Assembly (NCBI GenBank): GCA_035236585.1
Contig: CP141134.1
Span: 22,374,414-22,438,413, forward strand
Source of the DNA: Warburgia ugandensis
Lineage: Eukaryota; Streptophyta; Magnoliopsida; Canellales; Canellaceae
Direction: 5' to 3'
Length of the DNA: 64,000 nucleotides
Below the pieces are notes generated by a model. That model saw nothing but the letters and a program-made list of their open reading frames with translations. It had not been told where the DNA came from and searched no databases. How positions within the stretch are numbered: position 1 is the first letter of the stretch; every line of letters begins with the position of its first letter. A program made the translations under genes and the position numbers. This document shows positions 47,894 to 57,966 of the stretch, in pieces.

Positions 47894-49330
47894 ATGGCTT
47901 ATCAAGAATGGGATAGATAAATGATGACTCATACAAGAAATAGGTTATTTGCCTCAAGGCAAGATACTAAGTCATATTCACAACCTCAGTACAACAATTA
48001 CTATCCTTATCCTGAACCACAATATCCCAATTCTACTTGGCAATATGACTCTACATATAATGATTATTATCAGGAGCCAATGGATGCACCTCATGCATTC
48101 ACTGAACCTAGTAATAATTACGATCCCGAGACAAAGTACCAAGATTATAGTGGATGGGCTAGGCATTAGGAACAATCATGGTCTCAGGATTATCACGAAA
48201 ATCAGGGGCAACAATTATGGGTCCAACCTAATCACTCCTTTCCCATTACTCCAATGACACAACAGTATATGCCTATTGAGTTAATGCCGTCATCACAGGA
48301 GGAAGACACATTCGACGAGCGTCCTACGGTATTAGTAGAATCGATTGAACAACTTCATGAAGTGATGGATCAATTTATGGAAAGATTTGGAGGATTTGTA
48401 CGAAATGAGAATAAGGATGAACCATCTATTAATGATGATAAGATAGAGAATTCATGTGATCATTTTGAAATACAAAGTCCGCTACCATCCACAGAAATCT
48501 CCAAACCAGATTTGAGTCATTGTTATGATTCTGATGAAGAGACATCCATTGAGGAAGATGATGAATTCATAGAAACCTCCAACATAGAACCCCTCAATTC
48601 GTGTCCTATCTATTTTTACAAAATTGATGAAGGAACATCCTTTGAAGAGGTAAAGGAATTGTTGGAGATTGTGCCACTAATGAAAACTCCTCAATGGCAA
48701 GATAAAGTAAAACCCCTTACAGAGCCTAAAATTCAAATTGAGCCTTGTAACGTTGAAGACGTACCTGATTGGGACCTACAGACCTTATTTGAACAACCAT
48801 TAGATAAGAAATTAGGCCCACCTGATTTGTTGCCTATGCTAATAGAACATCACAAGAAAGAGTCTATTGATCTACTATCCATACATCAATTGAATCTAAG
48901 GTACACACTAGAAGATAATCAAGATTTAAGCAAAACCATGCCTCTTCCTCTATTAATATCAGAACAATCTTTTAAGGAAGGGCAGAGTCAGTTTATGTCT
49001 CAATGTCAGGAAAATGTAAGGAAAAAGGAGGATCATCCACATCCATATGGTCCAACAGAATTTAAATTCACGGTAGTTCACATTGTTAAAGAGATTCCAC
49101 CACCCAAATTTTCAAGGTGGAGGAGTTATATTGATTACCGTGAAATTTTGAAGATAGGAGATCATCAGAGTGGTCTCATTCAATTTACATCCATGATAGT
49201 CTACTGTGTTATAATTCTACCATCACTAAAAATTTCAGGGTGGATGAACCTTATAGACTATCGTGAGATTTTGAAGTGGCATGAGAAATCTTGCCATTTC
49301 ATTATTGGAATTAGGAAAACTCAAAGATAA
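47894..49330 (+). pseudogene. Unassigned acidic protein frame of element C (about 478 codons, two in-frame stops)
   Basis: ATG 47894, ATG 47921 and ATG 48254 are in one frame that ends at 49330; TAA at 47918-47920 and TAG at 48167-48169 interrupt it. The TAG could replace a Gln (RH*EQSW). The N-terminal part is rich in Tyr, Pro and Gln (SQPQYNNYYPYPEPQYP, then YSGWARH), like the tail after the zinc knuckle in OTA Gag proteins. The middle is acidic (YDSDEETSIEEDDEF). The C-terminus has two copies of W-x3-IDYREILK 41 codons apart (Trp codons at 49118 and 49241). The last 358 codons (48254-49330) are open. I recognise no enzyme motif, membrane segment or signal peptide. It may be a Gag-derived or accessory protein of a non-autonomous element; function unknown. 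Confidence 0.6.
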
Positions 49331-51029
49331 ATGAGGATATGTCTGGCTGAAGATGTTAAACTTGGCGCTTGCTGGGAGGCAACCCAGAGTTTTTCATTTT
49401 TGTTGTTTTCTACATCACTCATATTCATTTTAGGTCCTACTTTTTAAGCATTGAGGACAATGTTTTTGTTAGGTTGGGGGTGTAGAATTCTAGCAAATTC
49501 TAGTTTTTTTTAGGTTTTTAGGTGATTTTCTTGATTTTTCCAAAAAAAATCAGGGAGAAAATTTTTGAATTTTTTTAGGTTAATTCCTTTACTATGATGA
49601 GAATTGGATTTTCTAAAGTATAATCTAGATAACTTTAGCTTATTAATGGAATTGAATATAATTAATTCATCTTTTTACTCATTTTCTAAAGTATTCCATG
49701 AAAGTAAAGTCTCAGATCATATTTGTACATGCAGTTGCATATAGATAGTCTAGATTGATAAGTGGCTATAACTTAGAAATTCTGAAGAAATTCAATGGAA
49801 ACCTATAACCTAAGTGAGTTTTTTGAGCTATTCATCCTCTTGAAAGGTTATAAATATTCCTAATTTTCTTCAGCGTGCTTAAAGAAAATTGATCCCAAAT
49901 TCTTAATTTTGGCTAATTACCTAAATAATTAGAATATTATTTTTAAAATTCTAGAAGGTCATTAACTTTGATAGATTATAGAAAACTTAGAAAATGATTT
50001 AGGCCATCCTTGTTGTTAACCTAGAGACATAAAGCCTACCCAGAGGTATTTTTATTGCTAGTTAGCCAAATTGAGCCTTTTATAAAGCCTTTTCTTTTGT
50101 CAACCAAATTATCCTTTACCCATATTAACCTAGTATAAATTATCCATTACCCATTTTCTTTGAAAAATAAGTTAGAGAGGAATGAAGAAATACCTTTTAG
50201 TTGCAATGAAAGTAGAAAAGTGGATATCAAGAAAAGAAATATTCTTCAAAGTGATTCAAAAGTATTGAAATAGTCTGGAAAAAAAAAAGTTTGAAGAATA
50301 TAAAGAAAAGTGAAAAAAAAGAAAAAGAAATATTCACTTCATCAAAGAAAAAAAAAGAAAAAGTCCACTTTAGAAGACCTCTACTTATTTTTGAAGAAAC
50401 TTTGAATATTCTTATACCCTTTCTTTGGTACCTTGTCCTAAGCCTACGTTTCGTCCCAGTTAAAGACCTATTGATTCTAGGAGAAATATAGTCTTGATGA
50501 GGAAATCAATGGATAGAATCTAAAAGAGTTGTATTTCTAAATGTTCAAAGGTAATGGCATCTATTCTAAAGGGATCAAAACAATTAAAATCCTTAATAAC
50601 TCTAGTTTTTCATGAGTATACGTGACATACATTTATTTTTATTAATTCTTCTCACATAATTAAAAGAGAGATATGATTTGAACCCTCTATCTGAGAGATT
50701 CTGTTTCTGAGCGTATGTCATTAGTGAGGCTTGAGGTCAAAACATATTTCGGATGGAGTTCAAAAGTTAGAAGTTTGCATAGAGATTAAGATGATTCAAT
50801 ATGTCAACTGTACATGCACACACTCACTCTAAGATTTGAGCTTAAGTGGAATGATTTTGGCATATGGGTAGGGTTTTGAATTCTTCAGTCATTTTTATTA
50901 GTATGTTAAAGTTGATGTGATTTATTGAAGATAATTCTCTGAGGAAAAAGAGGAGTTGACTTAAAAATAAAATTTGAAATCTTGAAATTTGGTTTTTCGC
51001 ATGTTTAGCTTGGGACTAGCAAAATGCTG
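49331..51029 (+). other. Element C 3' untranslated region
   Basis: Begins with GTCTGGCTGAAGATGTTAAA and GGGAGGCAACCC, the stretch that follows pol in OTA elements and recurs, inverted, at about 34700-34750 and 41680-41720. The block at 49480-50470 parallels 36850-37783. Open frame 50291-50491 is A-rich and not convincing. No gene. Confidence 0.7.
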
Positions 51030-51040
51030 GTTGGGGGGTG
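51030..51040 (+). other. Polypurine tract of element C
   Basis: GTTGGGGGGTG directly before the 3' LTR, the primer for plus-strand DNA synthesis. The inverted equivalent is seen beside the LTRs of A, B and E. Confidence 0.75.
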
Positions 51041-53306
51041 TGTTAAGTGTTCAATTTTGGTCAAAATACCCCTAATTTAGCTTTCAACTAGATCATCTAA
51101 CCGTTCAATATTAGAAAACTTAGCTTGATTTTGAATTCAAATCTAGTTGACCATCCAAACCTTAATTTGTCAAAATCAACGGTCAGATGATCATTAGAGT
51201 TCATTAGATGACTAATGTACGGTTCAGATGATTCTAATTTAGTCTTTTCTTTTGCAGATCAACCAAAGGACGCACAGACTGCTATGATTAAAAGATAATG
51301 GTGCAGATCATCTTAAAGGGCAATGGATGGACCAGATCACCCATGAAGATGGATGTGATAGTTTCCTAGAAGACAATGGAGCAAAATTTGGAATCACGGA
51401 GAAAAAGGCAACCCTTTCCCCCACTTCTTTCTTTCTTTTTCTTTCTCTCCTTCCTTTCTTTTCTTTTTCCTCCTTTTCCTTTTTCCTTTTTCCTTCTTTC
51501 TTTCCTTTTCTTTTTCCCTTCCTCATTCTCATGTACCCACTTTCCTTATTATCTTTTTTGCCTTCCTTCTTAACTGTACCCAACTCTCTCTTCTATTCTT
51601 CTTCTCATCTCTCTCCCAACGTTCTCCTCTCTTCCTCTTAGGCTGAGTTCAAAGGAGGAATCGTGTTCCCCCCTTCTCCCACTTCTCTCTTCTCCTCTCT
51701 TTCTCTCTTCTCATCTTCCTCTCTACTCCCTTCTCTCACTCCCTAGCCTCCACTGCCCCAGCTCTCTTCTCCATTCTATTCCCTCTCTCAAATCCACGTT
51801 TCCTTCTACTTCTTCACCTCCTAGGCTGGGCAGATCTCCTTCTCTCTTTCATTCTTCTTCTCTCCACTCCACGCCACATCTCAACTCTCTCTTCTCTTTT
51901 CCTCCTTGGCCGCCTATAGGTGTGTGACACACCATAGTCTTGGTGTCATCTCAACTGCCCAGAATCTCATCTTCAACCTTTCCAGTTCCACTCGCTCCCA
52001 TCTCCCTTAGTTGACGCAGTATGGGCGCCCCAAGCTTCTCTGCGTCCAGTGCTTCACTAGCCACATCCATCATACTCCACTCGGCCACCATCAAACCCAA
52101 TTCACCACCCAGTCCTGGCCCTTTGTTCTTGCTTTGTCTCCCTCAGCTAGATGACGCCCCAATCAACCCCTACTTCTAGCATCTACCCAAAGTACCCATC
52201 ACCAGATGCCCATCTCCTCTAGCACATGCCAGGCGTCCTTGCCTAAGCTTCTATGTTCCAGACGACGCCCAGAAAGGCGTCATTTTTTTCTCTTATCATC
52301 TTCACCTCTCTTACCTTCACTCTCTCTCTCTCTATTCCTGTTCTCCTCCACCATTTCCCAGCCAACCCTTCTTTTGCCCCTTCTCCAGCACCGGGGTCCA
52401 TCTCCGGTGTTTTTTCTCGCCTCCGGACGTTCCAAGGAAGGAAACCCAAAACGGGTTTTCCTTCCTTTCCTCTTTCCCTCCTTCTCCTCTTCTCTTTTCT
52501 CCTTTCTCTCTTCTCCTCCTCCGGTCGTTCTCCATCAAGTTTCCTGGTTTTTCCTAAGAAAACCAGATTTTAACAAAATTCCAGTTTTGCCCTCCCTCTT
52601 AAAATTCAATTCCATTTTTGTCCTTTTTTAGAAATTACATCTGTGTCCCAGTTTATCCCGGTTAATTTTATCCATATTTTTCTTATCCAGGAACTGTCCA
52701 ATCTGAATCAGATCAATTAAGGCCTAACCCATCAACGGTTTTGCCTTAATCAAAACCAAATCTTCAATTTCTCCTTTGTTTCTCAACGAAATTCAAATTA
52801 ATTTTACAAGTTCATTATTAGGACATCCCTAGACATAACCAATGCTTTTGATCTTAGATCTGAAATTCAGAAATCAATCAGAGCTGTCCAGATCTTGAAA
52901 TCACAAATTAGCCCAGATCTTAACCATTTTGAAGAATCTGTCAAATCCGACCGGTGGATCACTAATCAAGAACGTGTTGAATATATCTGTAAAGGAGGAT
53001 CAGCTTTTAGAAGAGTAGAAGTGAAGATTTTGATAAAGATTAATCTAGGGAAGTAGTTTTTTTCTCATTATTTAATTTTATTTGTTTTATTTCAGAAATG
53101 GAAATTCTGTATTTTTGAGAATTTGAGTAGATCTGAACATTGATTCTTATTTCAATAATTCCAGTAATTTTGAGTGATTTATTTTTAATTTTACATAATT
53201 AAATTTTATTGAAAACTCCATTTTAAATCAAGTCTCCGTGGGATCGACCCGTACTTGCATAAGCTACACTACAATAGCCTGTGCACTTGCGGTTAAACAA
53301 TCAACA
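51041..53306 (+). repeat. Element C 3' LTR
   Basis: TGTTAAGTG ... CAATCAACA, 2266 bp, colinear with the 5' LTR and 67 bp shorter, largely from pyrimidine-tract and TCCAC-unit differences. Frames 51327-51641, 52206-52631 and 52253-52573 are CT-bias artefacts that also occur in the other LTR. Confidence 0.9.
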
Positions 53307-54330
53307 TGAAGGTGGGAGACGTCCTTTTTTTAGGGGAAAGCATCTTCCAGCTTCAAAAGGCATTGAAAATCCTTTGAATAAGGAAAGTATGTGGGTAGGA
53401 TAAGGAAGGAAAGAGAAGGGTAAGAATATGATAGAAGGGTAAGGTAAGGTGAGAAACTTTGATTGGCTAAGATATTTCCTAAGAAGTGGGGATTGGTTGG
53501 GTAGTTGGAATGGGAGTTCAAGAAGGTGGAGTCTTAGAATGGTAGAACCCTTGAATGGAAAGTGATAAAAACAAGTGGGAAAATAATGGAAAAATATTAA
53601 AAATAGAAGGGTCTCATCCTATTGGTCCACCTGCCAACTTATCCTAATGAATTTTCCCTGAATTATCTTCAAAATATCCTTATAATCTCATGGTTAATCC
53701 TTTAACTTCTCTACCAATCATGGCCATTCATTTATCTTAGCTTATATGGCTTTGATGGCTAACTTTGAGGTCTTCATTGTCTAGGCTTCATGGTTGGCTT
53801 AAACTGTTCTCTTAGATTGGCTTCATAGCTCAATCCCTTGGCATGAGTGGCTTGAATGGCTTGGCTTCAATTCCTTAGCTCATCACCTTCCCTTATGGAA
53901 TATATGGCCAAGGTGGCTTGAATGGCTCCCATGCAAAGATGGTAAAAATAAATGGTTTGCTTGATGGGTTCACTTCAGCCACCTTTGGCTCCTTTAATTA
54001 AGTCCATTATTTGATCATGACCTTGATTTCATGTTTGATTGATGATTGTTAGGCTTTGACTCAATCTTTTAATCTTGATCTTCAATGTTCATCTTGATCG
54101 ATCTCGACCTTCGGATCACCATCTCACTTCCTACAAAAAGTAAAAAAAAATCTAATTAAATTCTAAAAAATTATAATTAATCACAAAAATTAAATCAAAT
54201 TAGCCTCTGGACCTACAAAATATCAAAATTTTGAGTCAATAGGTAAAAAATGTATGTGTTACAAATTTTGGTCAAAAATCCTAATTTACCCCTATAAGTT
54301 GTAACACATGGGTAATTAATTGGATGTTAT
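53307..54330 (-). repeat. Older LTR-like sequence (F), right part, with target duplication of C
   Basis: Starts with TGAAG (53307-53311). The stretch 53650-54320 is clearly homologous to 23960-24570 of LTR E: GGCTTCATAGCTCA, GAATGGCTTGGCTT, GGCTCCCATGCAAAG, and CCTACAAAATATCA near the end. So F and E are copies of one LTR-like family in the same orientation. Confidence 0.65.
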
Positions 54331-55255
54331 TTTTTATGAAAAATCAGATACTCATCAGTTGTTATGTCACTCAAGAAGAAGTGGAGTTAATTCTTCCTGA
54401 GTAGAAGAAAAGTAGAGTAGGATATTTTCACCTCTCTCTCCTTTTTCCATTGTTATCTACAAGAAAAGGAGAACTATTGGTTTCTCAAATTTTTGTCATT
54501 TTATAAATGATTTTTTTGATGATATAAACCATTGGAAATGTTTTCCTAACCTTTAGAAGAATTTCCCATTATTTTTTAGCAATTTCATTAAGTTTTGAGA
54601 GAGATTTTGTTAAGAAAACATCAAATAGTACTGTTAGTGGCTGTGATGAATCTGTCATATTTTTTTATCAAATATCCCCATAAATGTTCATTGTCTCTAA
54701 GACCTAATCATGTGAATGGATTTTACAAAAAAAAATTGATTTCTAGGTAGGTTAGAACTTTGACCTAAGTGTATCCAATCATTACATGCTCACTGGTTGC
54801 ATAGAGTAATAGGGACTATTAATGTGTAATGAATCGGCCATCTTTTTTGTCAAATGTCTTCATATATGTAGGTTATAATCAAAATCTAACCATGCCATTG
54901 GATTCTTTGACATTCACATATTCTAGATACCAAATTTCAAAGAAAAATTTAGTCACTAAGGTGGTGAAATCATTGGTGGAAGTGCCTCTGTTCATCATGT
55001 TCATCGGGTGTATGTGAGATAATTCCTACAAGTGTTAAATAATTTAATAAGAAACAATGGAAAAATCTATGACAACAAGAATTTTCTCGAGAAAGGTTAG
55101 TAACACTCTCTTTTAATATATTTAACTTTATCTCTAATTCAATTCTCATCTAAGTTTAGGGTACAATATCTTATTTTGAAGCTAATTAACTAAGAAATAA
55201 TATAGAATGTGATTTCATGCCCCATAGTCATTGGTTTTTAAAGTTTATTTTCTAC
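54331..55255. other. Intergenic stretch with an old duplicated segment
   Basis: No gene recognised. The open frame 54829-55017 has no known motif. About 75 bases at 54650-54722 recur, diverged, at 54829-54903 (shared TTTTTT-TCAAAT and CATGTGAATGGATT-like blocks). Confidence 0.5.
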
Positions 55256-56214
55256 TAGAACTACTAGTGACACTCTCCAAAGTTACAATCACACTAACTA
55301 CAAGCACATGTTCTTGTTGATTTCTCATTAGATTTGAGTGAGCTTTGAGATGGAGGTTCCTAAATACATTTGACACATGATGAACGAAGGATATGTTGAA
55401 AACTTTTCTCATAACATAGAATATTTAATGTTATTTGTTTCTTTTATCTTTATAACTTTTGTAATTTTTCTTTTTCTCAATTATTATAACAATCAAGTAA
55501 GTGGAAAGTAGATACTATTTAGCATAGTTTTTAGGGTGGTTCTTTCCTTTAGTTGTATATTAGTTTAATTTATTTAAACTTTTTGTTGCTTTGACATAGA
55601 TTTAATTAATTCTTGTTAAACTAAAAATTATGTTAGCTAGTTTATTTTTTATTAGGATTAGAGTGGTCCTAGAATAACATTAGGGAACACCACTTATCAT
55701 TTCCTAACATTTGAAATGTCTTAGAAAATTTAATTTGAAATTTGTCTCTACAATTAATTGATTCAATGTCATTACCTTTCACAAATAATACTTTGAATTA
55801 ATCATTAATTCATTATAATTATGTTTTATAATGAATAATTAGGATTTTGTAGTCTATGTAGTTTTTAATAATTAATAATTTTTAAGTTAAATTTTCAAAG
55901 AAACCATACTTCGAGAAAATGGTTGTAGTTTCAATCTACTATTTGAGTTATAAGGAGAAATAACTAGTGGTAGACCCTAATGCTAGTCTTGGTATCTCTA
56001 ATCCTAGCTTTTAGTCATAGTTAATTCTCTTAAATTAATCTTATCTATTTGATCATTTGATCATATCATCTTGTAATCTTTCTGGTATAAATCCCTCAGA
56101 AACATGATCGTAGAATAATTTGGTGCTTTAAATTCACACTAGATCCTCCCTTTGCATTCGACCATGCACAACACTACAATTGACTAACTCTGCCTTGTAG
56201 GAAAACTATAGACA
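55256..56214 (+). repeat. Truncated LTR related to LTR D
   Basis: Parallel to about 17551-18495: CTAGTGACACTCTC-AAAGTTACA, ATTTTTCTTTTTCTCAATT, GGTTCTTTCC-TTAGTTGTA, TTCAAAGAAACCA and finally ACACTACAATTGA. It ends AGACA where D ends AAATA, i.e. the CA terminus is kept here. No primer site follows, and the 5' half of the LTR is missing or unrecognisable. Confidence 0.75.
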
Positions 56215-56288
56215 CTTTTCTTTTGTTCTACTTTGTGTTATTTATATGCATTACTTGGACTATTTGATTTCACTATTTTTAGTAAAGA

Positions 56289-56830
56289 TGGAACATGAAG
56301 AATATGAAGAACATTAATAAGAGGCCAACCTAAGCAACACTCAAAAGAGAAAGGGTAGAGGGTGAACAACAATTGAAAAGGTTATTAAGAGAAAGTTGAA
56401 GGAAATAAAAGAAATTGTCTAGTATAATAGTAAAGGGAAAGAGATGGTGACAATGTAGTATCTTATAATAATTTCCTTTACTCCATGGTAAGAAGCATGG
56501 TGCTTATCACAATTGATGATTGGAGAGTGTGTCACCAACCATCAAAAATTGAATATAAGAGATGGTGAAGGTATGCAAAAATATTATGTAATAACAGCAT
56601 ATGTAGTACATACCTTATCTTCTTATTTTCAAATATAGTGATGTGCTTATTTGTCCTTTATATACTTACTTTGAGGTACCTGAGGAGAAGAAGATGAGTG
56701 CTTTATAAGAAGCTAGTGAGCAATGGAGGAAATGGATGAACTACCTTGCTCGAGATTACATAGTTCTAAGTGTAGATGATCCTTTAGGGTTGTACACAAT
56801 GCTTATCATTTATTCTGACATCATGGACGT
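56289..56830 (+). pseudogene. CACTA-associated plant transposase-like fragment (Transposase_24-like)
   Basis: Two decayed blocks on the plus strand. Block one ends NVVSYNNFLYSMVRSMVLIT then IDDWRVCHQPSKIEYKRW (about 56453-56570), similar to the VPIT-x-DW+-VP-x3-K core of plant En/Spm-type transposase proteins. After a gap that may be an intron (about 56575-56690), block two reads ASEQWRKWMNYLARDYIVLS then VDDPLGLY (about 56710-56795), the conserved segment that follows in these proteins. Earlier coding from MEHEEYEEH at 56289 is full of stops. Assigned from the order of motifs, by eye only. Confidence 0.5.
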
Positions 56831-57629
56831 GTTTTCCATTGAGCTTGAGAGTGTGCCACTGCATTTCAGCCCCTGCATTTTTTGTATCACTTGGAGGGGT
56901 CCAACTATGGTGAAATGCCTAACTCTATAACCAAAAGTGGTATTTGTATGCTTGCAATGGTGAGTTAGTTTCCTACCTATAGTTCTATATCTCTTTGGCA
57001 GTGTTTCTGAATCTAGGGTGTGATGATCTTTCTAAAGTTTGGTATCCCTTTGTAAGCTTTTAATACTTCTTTTGTATTTCTTGATGGTGCTTTTGTATCC
57101 AAGGGTGGTGAGTTCATATTTTTATTCTATGGTAGTGAGCATTCTGTGTGCACAAAAAATTGGAAGACATTTTTTTACTATAAATATTTCTTTCCCAATT
57201 GGTTTTCCAGTGTCAATGTGTTAGCCATCCAAGACTAGTATGTAGAAAGAAAATATAGTAGGTTAAGAGAGCTCGCTAACATTTTGGAGAAATCACGGTT
57301 TCCACTTGATCTTGCTGTTAGTTTTACTTTAATCTTGGGAGCACATTCCTATAAATCTTAAGCTCTGACATTTCTATTGCGAGTCAAAATGTACAAAATA
57401 AATGTGGACCATTATATGTTTAGTAATAAGTAATTAAGTACTTAGGAGGATTTATGTCCAGCCAAAGCACTTGTGTTGCCCATTCAAATGTTGATCTGTT
57501 GGAAAAACAGTATTGCCCCTTAGATTGCTAAAAATTATAAACACAACCGCCCTGAAAAGTTTTCAGGAACGTGCATGGCAGTAAATCTTGACCAAAATGT
57601 AGGATTCCAATTACTTGACATGTGGGATC
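56831..57629. other. Intergenic, no gene recognised
   Basis: Contains the open frame 57039-57224, a hydrophobic 61-codon run without known motif, probably a composition artefact. The rest of the CACTA remnant cannot be followed here. Confidence 0.5.
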
Positions 57630-57966
57630 TGTTACGCACAGTAAGTTAGGATCAAGCAAAACACGCAGAGACTGTAAACACAGAGATTTACGTGGTTCGG
57701 CTATGTATAGTTTACATCCACAAGAGGAGGAAGGAGAGCAATCAACTATTGTAGAAGCCTTTACAATTGATCGATGCTCTGAGCTCTACCTCTGGATCCT
57801 ATTTATAGAGATTAGAGGAGAGCTAAACGTATCCTACATGAATACAAAATCTATCTCCTTTTCCTTATCTGATTAAGACTCCTAATTAGATTAGAATCAT
57901 TTACATCTAATAGAGTTCTATTCTATGCAGAGTCTTCATGTGAATTTATGGGGTTGGACATCATCA
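57630..57966 (-). mobile_element. Probable Ty1/copia solo LTR
   Basis: The minus strand reads TGATGATGTCC ... GCGTAACA, 337 bp. It contains CTATAAATAGG (TATA box, about 57808-57818) and GCCGAACCACGTAAATCTC near its 3' end, a motif I associate with plant copia LTRs. The flanks are GGATC (57625-57629) and GGATT (57967-57971), a 5-bp duplication with one mismatch. No primer site adjoins it. The open frame 57622-57876 (+) is antisense chance. Confidence 0.5.

Larger units (their letters stand above)
44284..53306 (+). mobile_element. Complete non-autonomous OTA-group LTR retrotransposon (element C)
   Basis: It has 5' LTR 44284-46616, a tRNA-Asp-type primer site 46623-46640, a leader, one interrupted frame 47894-49330, a long 3' untranslated region, a polypurine tract 51030-51040 and 3' LTR 51041-53306, with identical 5-bp flanks TGAAG. 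Total 9023 bp, interior about 4.4 kb. There is no recognisable capsid, protease, RT, RNase H or integrase, so it must have used proteins from a related element. In the first 200 bases of the two LTRs I count about ten differences, so the insertion is not very recent. LTR and 3' region sequence is shared with copies A and B, which lie in the opposite orientation. Confidence 0.9.

Noticed and set aside
57039-57224. Hydrophobic 61-codon frame resembling a small membrane protein
   Set aside because: No start context, homologue or neighbour supports it; T-rich DNA gives such frames by chance.
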